Shown piece after piece: positions 1 through 5,492 of a DNA stretch of 8,050 nt. Origin of the DNA: an uncultured Haemophilus sp. (GTDB lineage: Bacteria; Pseudomonadota; Gammaproteobacteria; Enterobacterales; Pasteurellaceae). The position numbers and the translations under genes are program-made. The notes under the pieces are model-generated. The model made no database searches and was not told where the DNA came from. It worked only from the letters and a program-made list of their open reading frames with translations. The stretch lies in contig CABSXY010000080.1 in the NCBI GenBank assembly GCA_902481695.1, positions 1-8,050 of the forward strand, written 5' to 3'. The stretch's first letter is position 1, and the number at the start of each line of letters is the position of its first letter.

Positions 1-693
1 CAATTAGGTAAACAAGATGTGGTTTTCGCAGGTGGTGCGGAAGAATTATCTTGGGAATGTGCAACTGAATTCGATGCAATGGGTGCAGTTTCAACTAAAT
101 ACAATGATACCCCAGAAAAAGCGTCTCGTGCTTACGATGCAGACCGTGATGGTTTCGTTATCGCTGGTGGTGGTGCTGTTGTAGTGGTTGAAGAATTAGA
201 ACACGCATTAGCACGTGGCGCAAAAATCTACGCTGAAATCGTGGGCTACGGTGCAACCTCTGATGGTTACGACATGGTCGCACCAAGTGGTGAAGGTGCT
301 GAGCGTTGTATGAAACAAGCAATGGCAACTGTGGATACCCCAATTGATTACATCAACGTACACGGTACATCAACACCAGTTGGTGATGTGAAAGAATTAG
401 GTGCGATCAAAAATGTATTTGGTGACAAAATCCCAGCGATTTCTTCAACCAAATCAATGACCGGTCACTCTTTAGGTGCTGCTGGTGCACACGAAGCAAT
501 CTATACCTTATTAATGCTAAACAATGACTTCATTGCTCCAAGCATTAATATCGAAACATTAGATGAAGCGGCAGAAGGCTGCAATATCGTGACTGAAACA
601 AAAGAAAATGCAGGTTTACAAACTGTGATGTCAAACAGCTTTGGTTTCGGTGGTACAAACGCAACTTTAGTTTTCAGACGTTATAACGGCTAA
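1..693 (+). CDS. fabB: Beta-ketoacyl-ACP synthase I, C-terminal part (cut by left edge)
   Basis: This is the C-terminal 230 residues of FabB, the condensing enzyme that elongates acyl-ACP with malonyl-ACP in type II fatty acid synthesis. It is also needed for the unsaturated branch. The frame is open from base 1, so the GTG at 19 is an internal valine and not a start. E. coli FabB has about 406 residues, so roughly 176 are missing, including the region of the nucleophilic cysteine. Counting from the first visible codon, the catalytic histidines are both present: one in HGTSTPVGD at about residue 121 and one in TGHSLGAAG at about 156, with the conserved lysine of TKSMTGH at about 151. The C-terminal NSFGFGGTNATLV glycine-rich motif closes the thiolase fold. 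FabB is preferred over FabF because the whole stretch closely follows E. coli FabB as I remember it (FDAMGA, STKYNDTPEKASR, ALARGA). The stop at 691-693 is followed by a hairpin terminator. Confidence 0.96.
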   Translation, partial: QLGKQDVVFAGGAEELSWECATEFDAMGAVSTKYNDTPEKASRAYDADRDGFVIAGGGAVVVVEELEHALARGAKIYAEIVGYGATSDGYDMVAPSGEGAERCMKQAMATVDTPIDYINVHGTSTPVGDVKELGAIKNVFGDKIPAISSTKSMTGHSLGAAGAHEAIYTLLMLNNDFIAPSINIETLDEAAEGCNIVTETKENAGLQTVMSNSFGFGGTNATLVFRRYNG

Positions 694-713
694 TTAAAAA
701 ATCCTTAAAATCT

Positions 714-750
714 AACCGCACTTTGGGGCTTCCAAGTGCGGTTTTTTCTT
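714..750 (+). terminator. fabB terminator made of paired uptake sequences
   Basis: An inverted repeat pairs AACCGCACTT (714-723) with AAGTGCGGTT (734-743). Two further G-C pairs form across one bulged T, and a short loop closes the stem. A run of T residues follows from 742. It sits 20 bases after the fabB stop, as expected for an intrinsic terminator. Both arms are exact copies of the Haemophilus uptake sequence, at 715-723 (minus orientation) and 734-742 (plus orientation). Confidence 0.9.
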
Positions 751-795
751 ATCATTGCTTCTTTTTTCCTCGCTCATAAAAGAGAACAACATTTA

Positions 796-817
796 AAATG
801 TGATCTAGTTCAAATTT
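796..817. promoter_or_regulatory. CRP-like binding site upstream of ilvI
   Basis: The core reads TGTGA-N6-TCAAA with AAA before it and TTT after it. It matches the E. coli CRP consensus at 20 of 22 positions; the mismatches are at 809 and 813. CRP of Haemophilus is known to recognise the same core. The site lies after the fabB terminator, so ilvIH is the natural target, but its centre is about 200 bases upstream of the best promoter, which is far for direct activation. The inner 14 bases also match 8 of 10 FNR positions (GTGAT-N4-TTCAA), so FNR is a less likely reader. Confidence 0.5.
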
Positions 818-972
818 TTGAATAAAAGAATAAAATTTTTTTATTTTTATAAAAATCTATATAAAAACGCGATTCTCTATGTTTTTTATTTTTAATCTTT
901 ATTAAAAACTTTATTTTTTGATTTTTGCAGATTTTAATTCTTTTAAATTTGTTTTTTAGACTTTTGCAATGC

Positions 973-1000
973 TAGACAAGTTATTTTCTTTCGGTATGAT
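973..1000 (+). promoter_or_regulatory. Candidate sigma-70 promoter for ilvIH
   Basis: TAGACA at 973-978 (5 of 6 to the -35 consensus) and TATGAT at 995-1000 (5 of 6 to the -10) are separated by 16 bases. Transcription would begin near 1007, giving a leader of about 56 bases that carries an uptake sequence and the Shine-Dalgarno site. This is the best pair I could find between the fabB terminator and ilvI. In such AT-rich DNA other starts remain possible. Confidence 0.5.
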
Positions 1001-1035
1001 GTTTCCATTGTTTTGACACGAATCGTAACAAATAA

Positions 1036-1044
1036 AAGTGCGGT
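1036..1044 (+). repeat. Single uptake sequence in the ilvI leader
   Basis: This is an exact AAGTGCGGT core, preceded by AA and followed by C. It stands alone, unlike the paired copies at gene ends, and lies between the likely ilvI transcription start and the ribosome binding site. Confidence 0.9.
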
Positions 1045-1062
1045 CAGTTTTAGGAGTAAAAT

Positions 1063-2787
1063 ATGAAGAAATTATCCGGTGCGGAAATGGTGGTTCAGTC
1101 TTTGCGTGACGAAGGCGTTGAGTATTTATTTGGTTATCCAGGCGGTGCCGTATTGGATATTTATGATGCAATCCATACTCTTGGTGGGATTGAACATATT
1201 TTAGTCCGTCATGAACAGGCTGCGGTGCATATGGCAGATGGTTATGCGCGTGCGACAGGTAAAGTGGGTTGTGTGTTAGTAACATCAGGACCAGGTGCGA
1301 CCAATGCGATTACGGGTATTTTGACCGCTTATACTGATTCGGTACCAATGGTGATCATTTCAGGTCAGGTAATGAGTAGCTTAATCGGTCGTGATGCGTT
1401 CCAAGAATGTGATATGGTGGGGATTTCTCGCCCAGTGGTTAAACACAGCTTTATTGTTAAAAAAGCAGAAGACATTCCAGGTATCTTGAAAAAAGCCTTT
1501 TATATTGCTTCAACAGGCCGTCCAGGTCCCGTTGTCGTAGATATTCCAAAAGATACCGTAAATCCAAATTTAAAATATCCTTACGAATATCCAAAATCTG
1601 TTGAGCTTCGTTCTTATAATCCAACGGTAAATGGTCATAAAGGTCAAATTAAGAAAGCATTAAAAGCATTATTAGTGGCTAAAAAACCGGTTTTATTCGT
1701 GGGTGGTGGTGCAATTGCGGCAGGCTGTCATGAAGAATTAACACAATTCGCACAACGTTTAAATTTACCGGTTACCTCATCGTTAATGGGGTTAGGCGTG
1801 TACCCAAGTACGGATAAACAATTTTTAGGCATGCTTGGGATGCACGGGACTTATGAAGCCAATACAGCGATGCATGAAAGTGATTTAATTCTTGGTGTTG
1901 GCGTTCGTTTTGATGACCGAACCACTAACAACTTAGATAAATATTGCCCGAATGCAAAAGTGATTCAGATTGATATTGATCCAACCTCTATTTCTAAAAA
2001 CGTACCAGTAGCCATTCCAATTGTAGGTAATGCGAAAAATGTATTGGATGAGTTCTTAAGCTTATTAGGTGAAGAAATTGGTTCGCGTCCTCAAAACCAA
2101 TTAGAAGATTGGTGGAAACAAATTGATGAATGGAAAGCGAAAAAATGCTTGGATTTCGACCGCACTTCAGGCGTCATCAAACCACAGCAAGTGATGGAAG
2201 CGGTGTATCGCATTACAAAAGGCCAAGCTTATGTGGCATCCGATGTAGGGCAACACCAAATGTTTGCCGCATTGCATTATCCGTTTGATTTACCGCGTCG
2301 TTGGATCAATTCAGGTGGCGCAGGTACCATGGGCTTTGGTTTACCAGCTGCATTAGGGGTAAAACTTGCGCATCCTGAAGCAACTGTGGTTTGTGTAACG
2401 GGTGATGGCAGTATTCAAATGAATATCCAAGAGCTTTCAACAGCGACACAATATGGCATTCCAGTTGTGGTGATTTGTTTGAACAACCACTTCTTAGGCA
2501 TGGTAAAACAATGGCAGGATTTGATTTACTCTGGCCGCCATTCTCAAACTTATATGAATTCTTTACCGGATTTCGTGAAGTTAGCAGAATCTTATGGTCA
2601 TGTGGGAATTCAAATTTCGACACCAGATGAATTAGAAAGCAAATTACAAGAAGCCTTCAGCATTAAAAATAAATTGGTCTTTGTTGATATTAACGTTGAT
2701 GAAACCGAACACGTTTACCCAATGCAAGTTCGCGGCGGGGCGATGAATGAGATGATTTTAAGCAAACCACAAGAGGAGAAAGAATAA
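1063..2787 (+). CDS. ilvI: Acetolactate synthase, large catalytic subunit
   Basis: IlvI condenses two pyruvates to 2-acetolactate, or pyruvate with 2-oxobutyrate to 2-aceto-2-hydroxybutyrate. This is the first common step of valine, leucine and isoleucine synthesis, and it uses thiamine diphosphate (ThDP), Mg2+ and FAD in the cytosol. At 574 residues it is a normal full-length enzyme. The N-terminal ThDP domain shows GYPGGAV (24-30) and the catalytic glutamate in RHEQAA (E51). The middle FAD-binding domain spans about 190-340. The C-terminal ThDP-binding motif runs from GDGS (447-450) to the LNN at 473-475, followed by the conserved MVKQW tryptophan (W484). The ATG follows TAGGAG at good spacing, and the MKKLSGAEMV start matches the family. 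It overlaps ilvH by one base. Codons 366-368 (Asp-Arg-Thr) contain an uptake sequence at 2159-2167. IlvI is chosen over IlvB or IlvG because of its ilvH partner and near identity to the Haemophilus protein. Confidence 0.98.
   Translation: MKKLSGAEMVVQSLRDEGVEYLFGYPGGAVLDIYDAIHTLGGIEHILVRHEQAAVHMADGYARATGKVGCVLVTSGPGATNAITGILTAYTDSVPMVIISGQVMSSLIGRDAFQECDMVGISRPVVKHSFIVKKAEDIPGILKKAFYIASTGRPGPVVVDIPKDTVNPNLKYPYEYPKSVELRSYNPTVNGHKGQIKKALKALLVAKKPVLFVGGGAIAAGCHEELTQFAQRLNLPVTSSLMGLGVYPSTDKQFLGMLGMHGTYEANTAMHESDLILGVGVRFDDRTTNNLDKYCPNAKVIQIDIDPTSISKNVPVAIPIVGNAKNVLDEFLSLLGEEIGSRPQNQLEDWWKQIDEWKAKKCLDFDRTSGVIKPQQVMEAVYRITKGQAYVASDVGQHQMFAALHYPFDLPRRWINSGGAGTMGFGLPAALGVKLAHPEATVVCVTGDGSIQMNIQELSTATQYGIPVVVICLNNHFLGMVKQWQDLIYSGRHSQTYMNSLPDFVKLAESYGHVGIQISTPDELESKLQEAFSIKNKLVFVDINVDETEHVYPMQVRGGAMNEMILSKPQEEKE
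2159..2167 (-). repeat. Uptake sequence inside ilvI
   Basis: This is an exact ACCGCACTT, the minus orientation of the uptake core. It lies within the coding sequence and is read through as part of Asp-Arg-Thr-Ser. It is a single copy in a surface-type linker before the C-terminal ThDP domain. Confidence 0.9.
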
Positions 2788-3278
2788 TGCGTAGAATTTT
2801 ATCTGTTTTATTAGAAAATGAATCCGGTGCATTATCTCGTGTGGTCGGCTTATTTTCCCAACGTGCATTTAACATTGAAAGCTTAACTGTGGCACCAACC
2901 GACGACCCAACCCTTTCTCGTATGACGATTGAAGCAGTGGGTGATGAGCAAGTGCTCGAACAAATCGAAAAGCAACTTCACAAGTTAGTAGATGTGTTTA
3001 AAGTGATTAACTTGAGTGAACATGAGCACGTTGAGCGTGAAGTATTGTTAGTGAAAGTACGTGCAACGGGTTCATCACGTGATGAGTTAAAACGTTTAGC
3101 CGATATCTTCCGTGGTCAGATTGTAGATGTCACAACAAAATCCTACACCATTCAATTGACGGGTACAAAAGATAAATTAGATGCTTTTGTTGAGGCGGTG
3201 AAAGAAGAAAGTACATTACTTGAGATTGTTCGTTCAGGCTTAATTAGTCTTTCCCGTGGCGAGAAAAATATTCTCTAA
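2787..3278 (+). CDS. ilvH: Acetolactate synthase, small regulatory subunit
   Basis: IlvH binds IlvI, raises its activity and makes it sensitive to feedback inhibition by valine. The 163-residue length is typical. Residues 2-76 form an ACT domain (RRILSVLLENESGALSRV), with N11, G14 and N29 present in the region known from E. coli to form the valine site. The second half (about 80-160) is the small-subunit C-terminal domain, which includes the family stretch FRGQIVDVT. The start codon overlaps the ilvI stop in the arrangement TAATG, and an AGAGGAG ribosome site lies at 2772-2778 inside ilvI. The two subunits are therefore translationally coupled, fitting their joint assembly. The sequence is intact and closely follows E. 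coli IlvH. Confidence 0.98.
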   Translation: MRRILSVLLENESGALSRVVGLFSQRAFNIESLTVAPTDDPTLSRMTIEAVGDEQVLEQIEKQLHKLVDVFKVINLSEHEHVEREVLLVKVRATGSSRDELKRLADIFRGQIVDVTTKSYTIQLTGTKDKLDAFVEAVKEESTLLEIVRSGLISLSRGEKNIL

Positions 3279-3286
3279 TGATGTGG

Positions 3287-3314
3287 AAAGTGCGGTTAAA
3301 AATGACCGCACTTT
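3287..3314. terminator. First hairpin after ilvH, paired uptake sequences
   Basis: AAAGTGCGGT (3287-3296) pairs with ACCGCACTTT (3305-3314) around an 8-base loop. It starts nine bases after the ilvH stop. Both arms contain the exact uptake core (3288-3296 plus, 3305-3313 minus). The T run after it is short (TTTT then A residues), so it may work together with the next hairpin. Confidence 0.8.
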
Positions 3315-3323
3315 TAAAAACGA

Positions 3324-3353
3324 AAAAAGGAAGTCATAATGGACTTCCTTTTT
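3324..3353. terminator. Bidirectional terminator between ilvH and yedE
   Basis: A perfect 12-base stem, AAAAAGGAAGTC (3324-3335) with GACTTCCTTTTT (3342-3353), surrounds a 6-base loop. The stem ends in T runs on both strands. It lies between convergent genes, 46 bases after the ilvH stop and 18 bases past the yedE stop on the other strand, so it can end transcripts from both sides. Confidence 0.9.
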
Positions 3354-3371
3354 GTTTATTCTGAATGGATG

Positions 3372-4433
3372 TTAGGCTTCCGATTTATTGGTTAATGCGA
3401 TATATAAGCAAACTGCAAAGCCGGCAACTAAAAGATGAGGCGTAAAGGCTGCAACGCCAGAAGGAGCCGCTGCTAAGCCAAAGTTATGTGCCGCAGCTGC
3501 GCCAAGTAGCATACCGAGTACAAATAATGCAGAGTCATTGTTCCCTTCACCAATATTAACTAATTGCTTACCAGGGCAACCGCCGCCTAATGCAAAGCAA
3601 AGACCACAAAGCGCCATAGAAAGGAAATTGTAGAGATAGTCATTATGCGCGATAGGTTGTTTTTCAAAGCCTAAATGGAATTGACCTAATAAGGCATTGG
3701 TTATTGCTGCAAAGACTATCAGTGCAATCACACCATTTAATAAATGTGCATCACGGAAGAGGACAAAGTTTCGGAATGCCCCAATTGTGCAAAAACGTGA
3801 TTTTTGCATCAGCACACCAAGAAGTAATCCGCCAGCAAGTGACATCCAAATAGCCGCATGTTGTGCACCAGGGCCTTTTTCAGATGTGTAAATTGCTAAA
3901 TTTTCACCAAATTTAAATTGGGTTAAGGCTAAAACAAGCAAAATCACGGCAAAAATTGGACCAATTAAACCTGAAGATCGGCTTTGTTCCTTAGATTTAC
4001 CTAATGAGAATCCTCGATTAGCGAAGAAAATGCCACCCAATACGCCAGCAAATAATCCTACAATACCTGCAATTGCAGTGAGATCACCGCCACCTAATCG
4101 TAAATAAGCACGCCATGGACAACCTAAGAAAATGAGCGCACCAAGCATCGCAAAAAAGCCTAAGCTAATACGAGCAAGTGGGGCGGAGCCACCACGAGGT
4201 TTAAATTCCTTAGATAAGAATGCACTGGCGAGTGCTCCTAAAACTAATCCAATGAGCTCAGGGCGAAGGTATTGCAATGGGGCGGCGTGGTGTAATCCAA
4301 GCGATCCGGCTGTATCGCGTAAGAAACAAGCCGCACAAAATCCCATATTACCAGGATTGCCATTATAAGTGAGAAGTGGCGCAACGATACCAAGTGCAGC
4401 ACCTGCAACCACAGGCCAAGTTAAAATTTTCAT
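3372..4433 (-). CDS. yedE: YeeE/YedE-family membrane protein, putative selenium transporter
   Basis: This is a 353-residue, very hydrophobic protein with about ten predicted membrane helices (approximately 6-24, 58-73, 88-108, 115-136, 157-175, 191-210, 228-250, 266-285, 301-318 and 330-347). It carries the family's cysteine motifs: GNMGFCAACFLRD (C33, C36), FLGCPWRA (C105), KSRFCTIGAFRNF (C215) and GGGCPGKQL (C286). In the related YeeE proteins, conserved cysteines help move thiosulfate. The YedE subgroup is annotated as a selenium transporter because it co-occurs with selenium-use genes; that role is an inference. The ATG is preceded by AAGGG (4441-4445, minus strand). It is transcribed alone, convergent with ilvIH. 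The small TusA-like partner yedF, often adjacent in other genomes, is absent on the downstream side. The frame is intact. Confidence 0.88.
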   Translation of the reverse strand: MKILTWPVVAGAALGIVAPLLTYNGNPGNMGFCAACFLRDTAGSLGLHHAAPLQYLRPELIGLVLGALASAFLSKEFKPRGGSAPLARISLGFFAMLGALIFLGCPWRAYLRLGGGDLTAIAGIVGLFAGVLGGIFFANRGFSLGKSKEQSRSSGLIGPIFAVILLVLALTQFKFGENLAIYTSEKGPGAQHAAIWMSLAGGLLLGVLMQKSRFCTIGAFRNFVLFRDAHLLNGVIALIVFAAITNALLGQFHLGFEKQPIAHNDYLYNFLSMALCGLCFALGGGCPGKQLVNIGEGNNDSALFVLGMLLGAAAAHNFGLAAAPSGVAAFTPHLLVAGFAVCLYIALTNKSEA

Positions 4434-4541
4434 AATTAGACCCTTGTGATATCTGAAGTTAAATTGAATTGTGTGTTTTTAATAATAAAAACAAAGGTAT
4501 TGTAGAAAGAGTTGAAAAATAAAGAAAGTTTATTTTCGTGA

Positions 4542-4563
4542 AATTGTGAGCAGGATCAAAGAT
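4542..4563. promoter_or_regulatory. CRP/FNR-like site upstream of yedE
   Basis: The core TGTGA-N6-TCAAA (4545-4560) differs from the CRP half-site pair at one base. The same stretch read as FNR is GTGAG-N4-ATCAA, 8 of 10. If the TACAAT at 4504-4499 is the yedE -10, the site is centred near -60, a usual place for an activator. Both promoter and site are weak, so this is a lead only. Confidence 0.3.
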
Positions 4564-4683
4564 TTATTTTAGGTCGCATGAACTTTTCAATATATCCCCT
4601 AACGAATTGATAAATAGGTATTATTTGGCAGTTGTGTTAGTATGTAGATTAGCCTTAATTTCTTGTGTTATAGGCTAAGAAAA

Positions 4684-4761
4684 GTGAAAATAATCAAAGC
4701 TTATTTAGTGAGAATTCTCATCAGATATAAAGGTAACTCTTTCTGGAAGGAGCAACACTAA
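4684..4761 (+). CDS. Possible small basic ORF, or decayed gene end
   Basis: A 25-codon frame opens at GTG (4684) and ends at TAA (4759-4761). It reads VKIIKAYLVRILIRYKG followed by NSFWKEQH. The frame is open upstream to 4648, just after a TAG at 4645-4647, so it could be the end of a longer, now broken gene. The last codons contain AAGGAG (4747-4752), an excellent ribosome site. The stop overlaps an ATG by one base (TAATG), as in coupled genes. That ATG (4761) opens only a seven-codon peptide ending at TGA 4782-4784. I recognise no family. Such a short frame can arise by chance; the coupled ribosome site is the only positive sign. Confidence 0.25.
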   Translation: MKIIKAYLVRILIRYKGNSFWKEQH

Positions 4762-4803
4762 TGCTTATAAAAAATAAGAGTTGAATTAAAGGAAAAAGTA
4801 TTT

Positions 4804-5307
4804 ATGAGTAAGTTTATTAAATTAACTTTGAAGTTTGTAAGCTTTCTATGTATTACTATATTTTTAGTGTTTTTAATATTCACTTTTAACTATAGATCTT
4901 ATAATGATTATCACTACAACTCACCAGAAGAGTTCTTTAACTCAGAGTCATTTTCATGGTACGTGAATATTTTTCCTAAAAGTGCTAATAATATATTCTT
5001 GAGGGCTTTTATAGAAACCAATGAAATGATTGTTGTTTTTGATGTTAATAAGACTGATGAAATACCTATTTCTCAATTTTACAAGGTGGCCTCTATCGAT
5101 AGAGGTATGGCTTTCTTAAAAGATGTAAATATTCCAGGTTCTAAAAAACAATATTTTTTAGAAGGTGGTAATTTAAATTTATATTGTTATATTTATCAAA
5201 ACCAATTTCCTTATCTAGTGAGTCGATCTGATTCAGAGAATAATGATATAGCACATTATATATTTATATCACTCAGAACAGATGAGGTTCCAGAGCTTTG
5301 TCAATAA
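4804..5307 (+). CDS. Orphan membrane-anchored protein of unknown function
   Basis: This is a 167-residue protein of no family I recognise. Residues 1-6 are polar or basic and about 7-29 form one strongly hydrophobic helix (FVSFLCITIFLVFLIFTF). There is no lipobox and no clear signal-peptidase site, so it is probably an inner-membrane anchor with about 135 residues on the periplasmic side. The rest looks like a small alpha/beta domain with aromatic-rich stretches (SWYVNIFPKSANNIF at 51-65, LNLYCYIYQ at 124-132) and two cysteines, C128 and C166, which could pair. The ATG follows AAAGGAA (4788-4794) at nine bases. GC over 4801-5280 is about 26% by my count, far below ilvI, which suggests acquisition from outside. 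It has no partner gene in the same operon apart from the tiny ORF upstream, and no obvious terminator. A role in immunity or envelope stress would be a guess. Confidence 0.7.
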   Translation: MSKFIKLTLKFVSFLCITIFLVFLIFTFNYRSYNDYHYNSPEEFFNSESFSWYVNIFPKSANNIFLRAFIETNEMIVVFDVNKTDEIPISQFYKVASIDRGMAFLKDVNIPGSKKQYFLEGGNLNLYCYIYQNQFPYLVSRSDSENNDIAHYIFISLRTDEVPELCQ

Positions 5308-5350
5308 ATTTGAATCTTATAAAGTATTTTTACCACTTAAAATGTTTTGT

Positions 5351-5467
5351 TTACGCATATCTCTCCAAGTGCAATTCCACAATATCGACTAAATGTCGAA
5401 GAAATGTGGTGTCTTGGTCGTTGTGGAAACGGTCAGTATCTCGAGATTTAAAGAGTAAAAGTGCGGT
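5351..5467 (-). pseudogene. C-terminal remnant of a DUF484 (YigA-type) gene
   Basis: Read on the minus strand, the last codons before a TAA at 5353-5351 give LLLFKSRDTDRFH, then T-T-FLRHL and a final ELHLERYA. As I remember E. coli YigA, its end has the same ungapped pattern: LF-x-SRD, then T about ten residues later, then a hydrophobic helix ending in LLERW. YigA-type proteins are GAF-like and are usually encoded just before xerC; their function is unclear. Only about 35-39 codons remain of roughly 220. The similarity fades at the Thr-Ala-Leu encoded by the uptake sequence ACCGCACTT, and beyond it the frame runs into the ABC transporter ATPase gene in another register. There is no start codon or ribosome site. 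It is best read as a gene end left behind by a recombination event. Confidence 0.65.
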
Positions 5468-5484
5468 TAAATTTAACCGCACTT
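5459..5484 (-). terminator. Terminator of the ABC importer operon, perfect uptake-sequence palindrome
   Basis: This is a perfect 26-base palindrome: AAGTGCGGTTAAA (5459-5471) followed directly by its complement (5472-5484). It begins eight bases after the ATPase stop on the minus strand and is followed there by TTTTACTCTTT. A 13-base stem with that tail fits an intrinsic terminator; a few central bases would form the loop. Both arms carry the exact uptake core (5459-5467 plus, 5476-5484 minus). Confidence 0.88.
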
Positions 5485-5492
5485 GGGATATG

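Larger units (their letters stand above)
744..1062 (+). other. AT-rich regulatory region between fabB and ilvI
   Basis: I find no convincing gene in these 319 bases. Long A and T tracts fill about 815-960, a composition that often gives intrinsically curved DNA. The region holds a CRP-like site (796-817), a promoter-like pair (973-1000), an uptake sequence (1036-1044) and the ilvI ribosome binding site (TAGGAG, 1051-1056). In E. coli, ilvIH is activated by Lrp bound upstream. One stretch here, 928-942, matches about 11 of 15 positions of the loose E. coli Lrp consensus, which is weak evidence in such AT-rich DNA. No attenuator with a branched-chain-rich leader peptide and paired hairpins is visible. 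Confidence 0.7.
4434..4803. other. Divergent intergenic region between yedE and the orphan gene
   Basis: These 370 AT-rich bases must contain the yedE promoter (minus strand) and that of the orphan gene (plus strand). On the minus strand, TACAAT (4504-4499) is a fair -10 without a good -35. On the plus strand, TATAAA (4726-4731) is a possible -10, also without a good -35. A CRP/FNR-like site lies at 4542-4563. A 7-base inverted repeat (TTAGCCT 4649-4655, AGGCTAA 4672-4678) has a 16-base loop and no T run, so it is not a clear terminator. A possible small ORF occupies 4684-4761. No uptake sequence or tRNA is present. Confidence 0.6.

Noticed and set aside
969..1016. A 15-codon frame (ATG at 969) that might be an ilv leader peptide
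   Set aside because: It has no ribosome binding site, overlaps the predicted promoter, is not rich in valine or isoleucine, and is not followed by attenuator hairpins.
1013..1018. A perfect TTGACA -35 element close to ilvI
   Set aside because: At 15-19 bases downstream only AAGTGC-like sequence is found (the uptake sequence), with no acceptable -10. The pair at 973-1000 is better.
4649..4678. TTAGCCT/AGGCTAA inverted repeat as a terminator or operator
   Set aside because: The stem has seven base pairs, the loop is 16 bases, and no T run follows on either strand. A repressor site cannot be excluded but nothing supports it.
5375..5428. Inverted repeats TTCCACAA/TTGTGGAA (5375-5382, 5421-5428) enclosing TCGAC/GTCGA (5385-5389, 5395-5399), which could suggest a structured RNA or a site-specific recombination site
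   Set aside because: The stretch is explained as coding sequence of the DUF484 remnant on the minus strand, and no promoter, T run or duplicated partner site is present.
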